46,371 bases of DNA from Tepidanaerobacter sp. EBM-38 (lineage in GTDB: Bacteria > Bacillota > Thermosediminibacteria > Thermosediminibacterales > Tepidanaerobacteraceae), in the NCBI GenBank assembly GCA_001896545.1, contig MPOT01000017.1:1-46371 (forward strand), in the 5' to 3' direction. The translations under genes and the position numbers were made by a program. The notes under the pieces are model-generated. The model searched no databases and was not told where the DNA came from. It worked only from the letters and a program-made list of their open reading frames with translations. Shown piece by piece: positions 33,821 to 41,917 of the stretch. How positions within the stretch are numbered: the stretch's first letter is position 1; each line of letters starts with the position of its first letter.

Positions 33821-35434
33821 CTAAGCATATAATTTTCTATATTCATTCGGTCTAAGACCAGTATATTTTGTAAAACTCTTTCTAAAATGTTTTAAATCAG
33901 CGTACCCTACTACTTCGCAAATATTGGCAATATTCATGTTTGTTTCCTTCAAGAGTTCCTTTGCTTTATTCAGCCTTACTTCAGAAAGATATTCTGTAAA
34001 ATTTTTTCCGCTTTCTTTTTTAAATAAAAAACTAAAATAGGAATCATTAAACCCGACAAAATCGCTAACATCTTTTAGTGTGATGGGTTTCATATAATTT
34101 TGCTGAATATACTGCTTTGCCATATAAATTGGTTTAATATCAGTTTGCATTTTATCTTTTACAATAATGCCTAAAGATTTACAAATGTTCTCTACTAATA
34201 GCTCAAACAGTTCCTCTGCAGAGCTGCAAAGGTCTGCATGTAATAAAAAGGTTTCATAAAGCAGTTCCGAGTCACTTATATTAAACTTATACTTCCTCAA
34301 TAACATCAAGCAATTACTATAAATAGCCGTTACTAAATCAAATATCTCTTGGCCGGAAATATTCGGTTTATTTAGCATCTTTTCTTTTAGTAAATTAATC
34401 TCGCAAATAACACCTTCTGAATCTAAAACTTCCAAAGGACTCTCTATGTTTTCGGTAAGTTCTGCTATTATACTGTCACAACTTTCATGGTGGTTTTTTA
34501 ATTCCGCATACTCCAGTAAATTTCCCGTTCCTTCTACTAGGCGTTGTCTTATAGCCCATTGCGCCTCAAGGAGAGAATCTTCCAATTGTTTAATATCTTC
34601 CACAGCTCTTCCAAGTCCAACAGTAAATTCTATTTCATGGTATAATCGCTGTTGCATAAGGATATCATCAAAACTTGACTTGAGTTTTTTACGTACCACA
34701 TCCTGCTTCGCTTTATCATAGTTTAGGATACCGTAAACCCTGCTGTTTTTAAGGTAAGTTTCTACATCAAAACATTCTTTGCCTAGACTTTTGTTCAGTG
34801 TTTGTACAATTTTCTCGCCTACTACATTCATATTTTCACATAAATCCTTGTATTTGCAGTCCACTTTAAAAATAAAAATTTGAAAGCAGTCAGGTTGAAA
34901 TTTAAAAAGATAATTTTTGTTAATTTCATCAACCTTCATATCCGCCCGATTTGCATTTTTATTTAGTAACATCTCTACGAAAAATCCAGACCGCAATTTG
35001 CCTATGTTATCTTTTAATTGAAGTTGCAATTCCTCTTCTCTGGATAATTGTTGGGTTTTCCGCCTGTATTTTTCACGTATTTTATTTAATGTATTTAAGA
35101 GTTCATTTTTATTAATAGGTTTTAGCAAATAATCACTGACTCCGTATTTTATAGCAGTTTGAGCATATTCAAAATGACTGTACCCGCTTATGATTATGAA
35201 ATCAACATCTTCTTTGATTTGCTTGCCCTTCTCAATCATTTCCAGCCCATCACATCCCGGCATGCGTATATCTGTAATCATCAAATCAGGCTGAAGTTTT
35301 TCTATCAATTCCAGTGCCTCAATGCCATTATGAGCTACCCCGACTATCTCCATATCTAATGCTTTCCAATCTATAAGATTGCAAATCAATTTGCATACCC
35401 TCACCTCATCGTCAGCTATTACAACCTTTATCAT
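33821..35434 (-). CDS. AraC-type response regulator (YesN-like)
   Basis: A 537-residue regulator. Residues 1-120 are a receiver domain with acidic D8-D9 and phosphate acceptor D55 in LMITDIRMPG, and KPIN lysine near 107. The middle 280 residues are a variable helical region. The last 97 residues (from about 441) hold two helix-turn-helix motifs of AraC type: ITLKDVSDFVGFNDSYFSFLFKKESG and NIANICEVVGYADLKHFRKSFTKYTG, ending LRPNEYRK. It is the likely activator of the sugar transporter operon through the repeats at 31151-31184. Start ATG after GAGGGG. First gene of the operon; its stop precedes the kinase start. Confidence 0.93.
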   Translation of the reverse strand: MIKVVIADDEVRVCKLICNLIDWKALDMEIVGVAHNGIEALELIEKLQPDLMITDIRMPGCDGLEMIEKGKQIKEDVDFIIISGYSHFEYAQTAIKYGVSDYLLKPINKNELLNTLNKIREKYRRKTQQLSREEELQLQLKDNIGKLRSGFFVEMLLNKNANRADMKVDEINKNYLFKFQPDCFQIFIFKVDCKYKDLCENMNVVGEKIVQTLNKSLGKECFDVETYLKNSRVYGILNYDKAKQDVVRKKLKSSFDDILMQQRLYHEIEFTVGLGRAVEDIKQLEDSLLEAQWAIRQRLVEGTGNLLEYAELKNHHESCDSIIAELTENIESPLEVLDSEGVICEINLLKEKMLNKPNISGQEIFDLVTAIYSNCLMLLRKYKFNISDSELLYETFLLHADLCSSAEELFELLVENICKSLGIIVKDKMQTDIKPIYMAKQYIQQNYMKPITLKDVSDFVGFNDSYFSFLFKKESGKNFTEYLSEVRLNKAKELLKETNMNIANICEVVGYADLKHFRKSFTKYTGLRPNEYRKLYA

Positions 35435-35467
35435 GAAGCTACCCCTCTATTCTTAAGATTTTTAGTC

Positions 35468-35496
35468 ATGATAACCTTTTAGCAAGATAAACTCAA
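35468..35496 (-). promoter_or_regulatory. Promoter of the two-component operon
   Basis: On minus TTGAGT (35496-35491), 17-base spacer, TATCAT (35473-35468), about 35 bases before the response regulator start. Confidence 0.62.
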
Positions 35497-35546
35497 AATA
35501 AAACCACCTATCAAAAATTACTCTTTACGGTGGAATCATATATATA

Positions 35547-35558
35547 TTCTTTAAAGAA
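35547..35558. promoter_or_regulatory. Palindrome in the divergent regulator region
   Basis: TTCTTTAAAGAA is a perfect 12-base palindrome between the two divergent promoters. It shares ATTCTTT with the repeats at 31151-31184 and might be a self-regulation site; this is a guess. Confidence 0.3.
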
Positions 35559-35599
35559 ATCCAATTTCCTGCATGGGACGAAAATTCAAAATTCTTTTC

Positions 35600-35629
35600 T
35601 TGACTGTTATCACTTTTACAATGTATGAT
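35600..35629 (+). promoter_or_regulatory. Promoter of the PRD regulator gene
   Basis: TTGACT (35600-35605), an 18-base spacer and TATGAT (35624-35629), about 32 bases before the TTG start. Confidence 0.65.
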
Positions 35630-35661
35630 ATATCTGAATTTCTATTATTAGGAGGATTAAT

Positions 35662-37626
35662 TTGAGCAAAGTCAATTTAACTCCCCGCCAAAAATTAATA
35701 CTGGAAATACTATATAAAGAAAACCGCTGGTTAAAAGGTGGAGAAATTGCTGTAAAGCTAGGAATTACAGCAAGGACAGTAAGAAATGATATACAACAGC
35801 TCAATTCGGAGTTTAATATAGACCCAACATTAATTGCCTCTTCCAAGCGAAAGGGATACATTGTTGCCAACCGTGAAAAGGCCGAAGATATATTGGAACA
35901 TCTTAAATCATCACAAAATAATTTGCCGATTTATCCTGATGAACGTGTAAATTTTATCCTTAAAAAGCTACTATTCGAGAAAACGGAAATTAATATATTT
36001 GACTTGGCTGATGAACTTATGGTAAGTGATTGCACCATTGAAAACGATCTTATTAAAGTAAAGAAAATCATAGCAGAGAGCTCTCAAAACTTAAATCTTA
36101 AAAGGAACTCAGACAACATCAGTCTTGAAGGAAGTGAAGATAGTAAAAGAAATTTGTTGAGCCAACTACTTTTTAAGGAAGCCGGCAATAATTTCCTAAA
36201 TATATCGAAGTATGATACTTATTTTGAAGACCTAAATATGTCTGTCATACAGGATATTGTTCTTTCATCAATTAAAAAGCATAATTTTGTGATAAACGAA
36301 ATAGGACTATTAAACCTGGTTATTCATATAGCCATTACAATCAAAAGAATAAAGAGCAACCACTTTATCGAAGATTCCCCGTGTCCCGAAAGTTTCCTTA
36401 AGACAAATGAATATAAACTGGCGGCAGAGATCGGTCAAGGTATATTGGAAAAATTCGGCATCCGTCTTCCTGAGCAGGAAATTTTATATATCGGCTATAT
36501 GATTTTAGGAAAACGCATCTTAAAAAGCAAATGCAGCAGCTTCCACTATCTAGAAAATGTAATTGAATCAAAGTATATAAAAATAACTCAAAAACTTATT
36601 GAATCCATCTATGATAACTTTGGAATAAATTTTTTAGGCGATGAAGATTTGCTCGTAGGCCTGTCCATGCATATAAAGGCAATGGACAGCCGTATCCAAA
36701 GCAGCATTATTCTCAGAAATCCCATTTTAGACGAGCTTAAGCACAGGTACCCATTTATTTTCGAGCTTGCAGTCTTTTTATCCAATGAATTTTACAAACT
36801 CACAAATATACAAATGAACGAAAACGAGATCGGATTTTTTGCTCTTCATTTAGGAGCTGCGTTTGAACGTTTCAACCAAAAAACCGCATCAAAGAAAAAA
36901 GTTGCTCTTATATGCACTGAAAATTTGAAGGATATTTTACGCTCTAAAATCATGGCTGAATTTGGAAACAAACTTGAAATAGCGGACGTCTTGTCAATTA
37001 TAGAATATGATAAAGCAAAGAACATGGAACTTGATTTCATTATAAGCACAGCCGATCTACAGGGCCATTTTAATATACCGGTAATATTCATTTCCCCATT
37101 TCTTGATAACAAAGATGTTCAAGAAATCAATAAGCAGTTGAATTTTTTTGAAATTGCAATGAATGTCAGAGGAATTATAAGCCGAATAGATCAGGCTATA
37201 GTCGAAGAATTATTCTTTCCCGATTTAGCTATTGAAGATAGTTTTGAAGTCATGAAGTTCTTGGCAGACAAACTGTATGAGAAGGGTTATGTTCCGGAAA
37301 CGTATTTTGATTCCGTAGTCGAAAGAGAATCCTTGTCTTCCACATCTTTTGGTAACATGGTTGCCATACCCCATGCTCTAATAATGAACGCTTATCAAAC
37401 CACCATTACTGTAGGTATTCTCAAAAAGCCTATAGAATGGGGCGACTACAAGGTCCAACTTGTTTTTATGTTCGCCATTAACGAATCCGATGTAAAAAGC
37501 CTCCAAAATCTTTATAAATATCTCATGCAAATATTAGACGATCCGCACGCCGTAAGCCGCCTAATTAAGGCGAGGAAATTTGATGAGTTTAAACAGATAA
37601 TACTTGATTATTATGCAGCAAAGTAA
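35662..37626 (+). CDS. PRD-containing PTS-controlled transcription activator (LicR/MtlR type)
   Basis: A 654-residue multidomain regulator. Residues 1-60: winged helix (LTPRQKLILEILYKENRWLKGGEIAVKLGITARTVRND). About 85-165: a second Mga-like helix-turn-helix (INIFDLADELMVSDCTIENDL). About 190-400: two PRDs, with histidines in LVIHIAITIKRI, LSMHIKAM and FFALHLGAAFER. About 405-490: IIB-like domain, but the usual catalytic cysteine lies only in VALICTENL. About 505-650: IIA-like domain with the phosphorylatable histidine in MVAIPHALIMN. Such proteins are activators whose PRDs and IIA are phosphorylated by PTS components, so sugar flow controls them. Start TTG 35662, 7 bases after GGAGGA. The PTS operon follows 160 bases on. 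DNA-binding domains argue against RNA antitermination. Confidence 0.92.
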   Translation: MSKVNLTPRQKLILEILYKENRWLKGGEIAVKLGITARTVRNDIQQLNSEFNIDPTLIASSKRKGYIVANREKAEDILEHLKSSQNNLPIYPDERVNFILKKLLFEKTEINIFDLADELMVSDCTIENDLIKVKKIIAESSQNLNLKRNSDNISLEGSEDSKRNLLSQLLFKEAGNNFLNISKYDTYFEDLNMSVIQDIVLSSIKKHNFVINEIGLLNLVIHIAITIKRIKSNHFIEDSPCPESFLKTNEYKLAAEIGQGILEKFGIRLPEQEILYIGYMILGKRILKSKCSSFHYLENVIESKYIKITQKLIESIYDNFGINFLGDEDLLVGLSMHIKAMDSRIQSSIILRNPILDELKHRYPFIFELAVFLSNEFYKLTNIQMNENEIGFFALHLGAAFERFNQKTASKKKVALICTENLKDILRSKIMAEFGNKLEIADVLSIIEYDKAKNMELDFIISTADLQGHFNIPVIFISPFLDNKDVQEINKQLNFFEIAMNVRGIISRIDQAIVEELFFPDLAIEDSFEVMKFLADKLYEKGYVPETYFDSVVERESLSSTSFGNMVAIPHALIMNAYQTTITVGILKKPIEWGDYKVQLVFMFAINESDVKSLQNLYKYLMQILDDPHAVSRLIKARKFDEFKQIILDYYAAK

Positions 37627-37651
37627 TGACTGATGTTAAAACTTTATTGTC

Positions 37652-37690
37652 AAAGGAGTTCTGGCTCAATTTAATCAGAACTCCTTTTCC
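37652..37690 (+). terminator. Rho-independent terminator of the PRD regulator gene
   Basis: Stem AAAGGAGTTCTG (37652-37663) pairs with CAGAACTCCTTT (37676-37687), then TTCC. It separates the regulator from the PTS operon. Confidence 0.8.
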
Positions 37691-37712
37691 GTTCTGTTAG
37701 GAAAATATTTAT

Positions 37713-37742
37713 TTGAATATACTGTAAGCTAGTCATTAAAAT
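37713..37742 (+). promoter_or_regulatory. Probable promoter of the PTS operon
   Basis: TTGAAT (37713-37718), 18 bases, TAAAAT (37737-37742), about 47 bases before the IIA start. Confidence 0.5.
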
Positions 37743-37789
37743 AGATATAGAAGCATCAAATATCAAAATTAGGCGGAAAGGTGGCAATC

Positions 37790-38125
37790 ATGCAAAACAT
37801 TGAAGAAGTTTCTGTTAAAATTATTGCTTCTGCAGGTGATGCTCTGGCACAAATGATGCAAGCTTTAGATGTTGCACGAAATGGCGATTTTGAAAGGGCT
37901 GATAGTTTAATGGAACAAGCAAGTCTGTCTATCACTGAAGCCCATAAAGTTCAAACAGGCCTCATCACTCAGGAAGCTCAAGGCATTAAAAGCGAATATT
38001 CAATATTAATGGTCCACGCACAAGACCACTTAATGAACGCAATGCTGGCTCAGATTCTTATTAAAGAAATGATAGAACTTTATAAAAAGCTCAAAAATAT
38101 ATCAGAAGGAGGTAAATTTAATTGA
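37790..38125 (+). CDS. PTS lactose/cellobiose-family IIA component
   Basis: A 111-residue helical IIA protein of the Lac/Chb family. VHAQDHLMNAML near 75-86 carries the family's phosphorylation histidine (H76). ITEAHKVQTGLITQEAQG near 48-65 is the typical second block. It receives phosphate from HPr and passes it to IIB (40442-40750). I choose ATG 37790 after AAAGGTGG; a GTG at 37781 overlaps that site. Its stop overlaps the next gene's TTG start. Together with IIC and IIB it makes a complete permease. Confidence 0.94.
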   Translation: MQNIEEVSVKIIASAGDALAQMMQALDVARNGDFERADSLMEQASLSITEAHKVQTGLITQEAQGIKSEYSILMVHAQDHLMNAMLAQILIKEMIELYKKLKNISEGGKFN

Positions 38126-39075
38126 GCTTTGGAATAATTGCCACATGGCGTATGGCTCTTGAAGGCGTTGCTGAAGCGATTAAAATGCTGAAAAATGACT
38201 CGAGCGCAGGTGATGCCTTAGAAAAAGCCATAATGATGGTCGAAGATTATCCATTCTATAAGTCTGTAGGCTATGGCGGACTGCCAAATGAGAATTGCGA
38301 AGTAGAACTTGATGCAGCTTTTATGGATGGGAACACTTTATCCATCGGCGCAGTTGGCGGTATTCGCGATTTTAAAAACCCTATTAGCATCGCACGCCGC
38401 CTTAGCCAGGAAAGATTTAATATTTTTCTGGTTGGCGTCGGTGCTGAAGAATATGCACATAAGAATGGTTTTGAAAGAAAAAACATGCTGACAAAGCGGG
38501 CTAAAAAAATCTGGGAGAAACGAATTAAGGAAATAAGAGAACAGAGCCTTAGCCCTTACGACGGCCATGACACAGTGGGTATGGTATGTCTTGACGCAAA
38601 TGGCAATATGGCGGCAGGCACCTCTACCAGCGGTTTGTTTATGAAAAAGCCAGGGCGTATAGGTGATTCACCTCTATCAGGCTCAGGCTTTTATGTAGAC
38701 TCGCAAATCGGCGGGGCTGTAGCTACCGGCCTTGGCGAAGATATCATGAAAGGCTGCCTATCCTATGAAACCGTAAGGCTAATAGAGCACGGCCTTCATC
38801 CACAAGAAGCCGCAGAAAGGTCGGTATATGAATTTACACAAAAACTCATAAAAAGGAGGGGAAAAGCCGGAGAAATATCCGTTGTATGCATGGACAGCGA
38901 AGGCCGCTGGGGCGTTGGAACAAATGTAGAATTTTCCTTTGTTGCAGCTAGCGACCGCGATGATGTTCCAAAAGTATATCTTGCAAATCCGCAAGGCGCC
39001 AAAACTTTATATTCAGAAGCTAGCCCACAGTGGCTTAAAGACTATCTGGAAAGAATTAAGAGTCCGATTGTGTAA
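38122..39075 (+). CDS. N4-(beta-N-acetylglucosaminyl)-L-asparaginase (glycosylasparaginase)
   Basis: A 317-residue Ntn-hydrolase of the glycosylasparaginase/isoaspartyl peptidase family. The precursor should self-cleave before T151 in DGHDTVGMVCLD, freeing the catalytic threonine. Substrate-site marks are GRIGDSPLSGSGFYVD near 178-193 and ATGLGEDIM near 201, plus GTSTSG at 166; the GRIGDSP form is typical of the glycosylasparaginase group. The enzyme cuts the link between GlcNAc and Asn. No signal peptide is present, so it works inside the cell on an imported substrate. Start TTG 38122 after AAGGAGG, four-base overlap with IIA, so it is co-translated with a PTS. L-asparaginase or beta-aspartyl peptidase activity is the alternative. 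Confidence 0.88.
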   Translation: MSFGIIATWRMALEGVAEAIKMLKNDSSAGDALEKAIMMVEDYPFYKSVGYGGLPNENCEVELDAAFMDGNTLSIGAVGGIRDFKNPISIARRLSQERFNIFLVGVGAEEYAHKNGFERKNMLTKRAKKIWEKRIKEIREQSLSPYDGHDTVGMVCLDANGNMAAGTSTSGLFMKKPGRIGDSPLSGSGFYVDSQIGGAVATGLGEDIMKGCLSYETVRLIEHGLHPQEAAERSVYEFTQKLIKRRGKAGEISVVCMDSEGRWGVGTNVEFSFVAASDRDDVPKVYLANPQGAKTLYSEASPQWLKDYLERIKSPIV

Positions 39076-39102
39076 AATAAAAAAAATGAAAGGAGCTTTG
39101 AA

Positions 39103-40416
39103 ATGAATAAAGTACAAGATTTTCTCGAGAAAAAGTTATTACCTTTTGCCGTAAAATTAGCCGGTCAGCGGCATTTAGCAGCTATACGTGACGGATTTAT
39201 TTCATTTATGCCCTTCTTAATCATTGGTTCTATATTTATAATTATTCAAGATTTTCCTGCTCCCGGCTGGCAAGAGTTGCAGACAAAGCTATTTGGGCCT
39301 GGATTCAATCAATTTATAATACTGCCTAAAAGAGTCACCTATGATATAATGTCAATATATATAGTAGCGGCAGTGGCATATAAGTTGGCTCAATCTTACA
39401 AAATAGATGCTTTCTCTGCATCGCTTTTAGGTATTGCCTCTTTTATACTTGTAACCCCTATTACTACAACGATTGAAATTAATAATACAGTTCATACCGT
39501 TGAAAAGGTTATAACGGTAGGAGGCTGGTATGGAACTCAGGGATTGTTAGTTGCACTGCTGGTAGCAATAGTATCAACTGAAATCTTTAATTACTTTATT
39601 AAAAAGGGTATTATCATAAGAATGCCTGATGGAGTCCCACCAGCGGTCAGCAGAGCTTTTTCAGCCCTTATTCCGGGATTTGTATTAATTGTTTTTATGC
39701 TATTGGTTCGCCTTGCTTTTCTCCAAACACCTTACGGCTATATTCATGAATTTATTTATAAAATAGTTGGGGCGCCTATGACTGCTTTAGTGGCTAATAA
39801 TCTTTGGGGAGCAGTAGGCACTGTTTTTGCAATCTCACTGCTGTGGTGCATAGGTTTAAACGGTGGAGCAATCGTAAATGGCATCCTAAGGCCATTTTGG
39901 GTACCTCTGCAGGAAGCTAATATGGCAGCAATTGAACAAGGCCTTCCTATTCCAAATATTATTACAGAACAATTTTTTGACATGATTTGGATAGGGGGAG
40001 CTGGAGCTACGCTGGCGGTAGTGTTTTTGCTCATATTAAGAGCTAGGTCCAAGCAGTATAAAGAACTTGGAAAATTGTCACTAGCTCCGGGTTTGTTCAA
40101 CATTAACGAACCTATCATGTTTGGCCTTCCGGTAGTTCTCAATCCTATTATGATGATACCTTTAATACTAGGTCCTGTAGCTATAACAATAGTGAACTAC
40201 TTTGCTATGGCAGCTAATATCGTAGCAAGGCCTACGGGAGTCATTCTCCCTTGGACTACACCGCCGATAATACAGGGATTTCTAATCACCGGCCATTGGA
40301 GTGGAGCTGTTCTTCAAATCATAGATATCCTAATTGTAGGAGCAATATGGTGGCCCTTTATAGCAATGATTGATAAGCAGAAATATGAAGAAGAGCAGTC
40401 ATTAAGTGATAAATAA
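39103..40416 (+). CDS. PTS lactose/cellobiose-family IIC permease
   Basis: A 437-residue membrane IIC protein of the Lac/Chb family with roughly ten helices. Marks: the N-terminal FLEKKLLPFAVKLAGQRHLAAIRDGF with IRDG, MPFLIIGSIFIII, PDGVPPAVSRAFSALIPGF near 180, the late LSLAPGLFNINEPIMFGLPVVLNPIMMIPL (the conserved NEP motif binds sugar), and TTPPIIQGFLITG. Chitobiose, cellobiose and lactose are known substrates of the family; none can be assigned by eye. ATG start after AAGGAGC. Lies 27 bases behind the glycosylasparaginase gene and 25 before IIB. Confidence 0.94.
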   Translation: MNKVQDFLEKKLLPFAVKLAGQRHLAAIRDGFISFMPFLIIGSIFIIIQDFPAPGWQELQTKLFGPGFNQFIILPKRVTYDIMSIYIVAAVAYKLAQSYKIDAFSASLLGIASFILVTPITTTIEINNTVHTVEKVITVGGWYGTQGLLVALLVAIVSTEIFNYFIKKGIIIRMPDGVPPAVSRAFSALIPGFVLIVFMLLVRLAFLQTPYGYIHEFIYKIVGAPMTALVANNLWGAVGTVFAISLLWCIGLNGGAIVNGILRPFWVPLQEANMAAIEQGLPIPNIITEQFFDMIWIGGAGATLAVVFLLILRARSKQYKELGKLSLAPGLFNINEPIMFGLPVVLNPIMMIPLILGPVAITIVNYFAMAANIVARPTGVILPWTTPPIIQGFLITGHWSGAVLQIIDILIVGAIWWPFIAMIDKQKYEEEQSLSDK

Positions 40417-40441
40417 ATTATTGCTCATATGGAGGAAGCTT

Positions 40442-40750
40442 ATGAAAATATATCTTGTATGTTATGCAGGTATGTCCACCAGCTTATTATTAACGCGCAT
40501 GGAAAAGGTTGTAGAAGAAAGAAATTTAGATGTGGAAATTCAGGCTATTGCGGCTACTCAAATTCACGAAGTGCTAGAAGATGCCGATGTAATACTTTTA
40601 GGACCCCAAGCGCGATATCTTTTAAAGGACATCCAGGAAATTGCGGATAAAAAGGGAATCCCGGTTGATGTTATTGATTCTATAACTTATGGAACAATGA
40701 ATGGGGCCAAGGTCCTTGATATGGCTTTGAATCTTGTGAAAAATAACTGA
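40442..40750 (+). CDS. PTS lactose/cellobiose-family IIB component
   Basis: A 102-residue IIB. Phosphocysteine C7 in IYLVCYAGMSTSLLLTRM, like the CSAGMSTS loop of cellobiose IIB. Then VEIQAIAATQIHEVLEDADVILLGPQARYLLKDI, a typical P-loop-like dinucleotide fold. It carries phosphate from IIA to the sugar. Start ATG 40442 seven bases after GGAGG; the longer frame overlaps IIC. Last gene of the operon before a terminator. Confidence 0.95.
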   Translation: MKIYLVCYAGMSTSLLLTRMEKVVEERNLDVEIQAIAATQIHEVLEDADVILLGPQARYLLKDIQEIADKKGIPVDVIDSITYGTMNGAKVLDMALNLVKNN

Positions 40751-40751
40751 T

Positions 40752-40796
40752 TTAAAAAACCGTCTGCAAAAATTTCAATTGCAGGCGGTTTTTTAA
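40752..40796 (+). terminator. Rho-independent terminator of the PTS operon
   Basis: Stem AAAAAACCGTCTGCAA (40754-40769) pairs with TTGCAGGCGGTTTTTT (40779-40794), ending in a T-run. Confidence 0.92.
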
Positions 40797-40814
40797 ATTC
40801 TATGTATAATATAC

Positions 40815-40947
40815 CACCATAGCTGTGCGCATTCTCAAAAAGCCTATAGAATGGAGTAATTACAAGAGCCAGCTTTTTTATATTTGTCATTAACGAATCT
40901 GATTGAAAAAGCCTTGAAAACCTTTATAAATATCTCATGCAAAGATG
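40815..40947 (+). pseudogene. Decayed fragment of a PTS-regulator IIA domain, copy of 37401-37535
   Basis: This stretch matches part of the IIA-domain coding sequence of the PRD regulator (35662-37626) at about four of five bases by eye. Runs such as ATTCTCAAAAAGCCTATAG and TTTATAAATATCTCATGC are identical. In translation, RILKKPIEWSNYK is followed by a net 2-base deletion, then VINESD, an in-frame TGA, and KSLENLYKYLMQ. It is therefore a dead remnant of a second regulator of the same family, or of a partial duplication. Both ends stop abruptly, and no upstream part of the gene remains. Confidence 0.85.
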
Positions 40948-41023
40948 TATATATACATTTCTCTTGATTTACATGTTATGATATAAGTAAATGCAAAATT
41001 TATTATATGAGGTGAGTAAACTA

Positions 41024-41674
41024 ATGAAGACTATACTTTGCTATGGCGATTCAAACACTTGGGGGTATAAACCTGATGGAACCGGCAGATACCCGAAGCA
41101 TATACGCTGGACCGGTGTATTGCAAAATGAACTTGGGGAAGACTACGATGTTATCTCTGAAGGCTTAAACGGCAGGACTACTGTTTGGAATGATCCGGTT
41201 AGAGGTGAATATAGAAATGGAAAAGCCTATTTATTGCCATGCTTGCATACTCATAAGCCCATAGATTTGGTAGTATTATTTTTAGGAAGCAATGATTTAA
41301 AATACAGGTTTAGTGTAACCTCTACTGAAATAGCGCAGAGTGTAGAAATGCTGGTAAATATTATTAAAAAAAGTGAAACAGGCCCTAATTTAGATTCACC
41401 AGAAATCCTTGTCATAATCCCGCCTCCAATTCTGATTCCTAAAGAAGCTAGGCAAGTGGATTATCTGATTCCTGAGTTTGAAAAAACCGTAGAAAAAAGC
41501 AAGCATTTTCCTCAACAATTTGCAGCAGTATTGAGTGGGCAATGCCATTTACTAGATTCGTCTAAATTTATCTCAACCAGCAAAATAGATGGTATGCATT
41601 TAGATCCAGAAAGTCATGCCATATTGGGAAAAGAAGTTGCAAAATATATAAAAGAACATATATATGTTTCTTGA
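41024..41674 (+). CDS. SGNH/GDSL-family hydrolase (arylesterase/acetyl esterase-like)
   Basis: A 216-residue cytoplasmic SGNH hydrolase. Block I ILCYGDSNTWGYKP carries the nucleophile serine (about S9), block II GLNGRTTVWNDPVRGEYRNG, block III FLGSNDLKYRF with the conserved Asn, block V DGMHLDPESHAILG with catalytic Asp and His. Such enzymes remove acyl groups from sugars or small esters. Start ATG 41024 after GAGGTGAG; the upstream ATG at 40991 has no ribosome site. It follows the PTS operon by about 270 bases with the pseudogene in between, and may deacylate the imported sugar; inference only. Confidence 0.88.
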   Translation: MKTILCYGDSNTWGYKPDGTGRYPKHIRWTGVLQNELGEDYDVISEGLNGRTTVWNDPVRGEYRNGKAYLLPCLHTHKPIDLVVLFLGSNDLKYRFSVTSTEIAQSVEMLVNIIKKSETGPNLDSPEILVIIPPPILIPKEARQVDYLIPEFEKTVEKSKHFPQQFAAVLSGQCHLLDSSKFISTSKIDGMHLDPESHAILGKEVAKYIKEHIYVS

Positions 41675-41727
41675 ATTTTATGGTCTTTTCTGTTAACTTC
41701 ACGCATCGTTAAGGCTTCTAATATAAT

Positions 41728-41747
41728 TTCACTTATTTTCACTTATT
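41728..41747 (+). repeat. Short tandem repeat in the intergenic space
   Basis: The ten bases TTCACTTATT occur twice in a row, with further related TTCA steps to about 41767. Meaning unknown; probably slippage in an AT-rich spacer between the SGNH gene and prsA. Confidence 0.4.
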
Positions 41748-41855
41748 TTTATTCATCATTATTCACAATCTATATGACATAATTATATATAGTAGTTAGA
41801 AGCATTTTTAAAGGTCAAAAAACATATCTCCAGCATTAAAGCTTTTAATAAGTTG

Positions 41856-41885
41856 TAGACACAATTACTTAAAAACTGATATACT
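41856..41885 (+). promoter_or_regulatory. Promoter of the prsA-like gene
   Basis: TAGACA (41856-41861), 18 bases, TATACT (41880-41885) preceded by TGA, an extended -10; 33 bases before the GTG start. Confidence 0.62.
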
Positions 41886-41917
41886 ATTAGATAGTCAAAA
41901 AATATTACAGTTAAAGG

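Noticed and set aside
37627..37789. RNA antitermination site for the PRD regulator
   Set aside because: The hairpin at 37652-37690 is a plain terminator, no overlapping alternative stem was seen, and the regulator has DNA-binding winged-helix domains.
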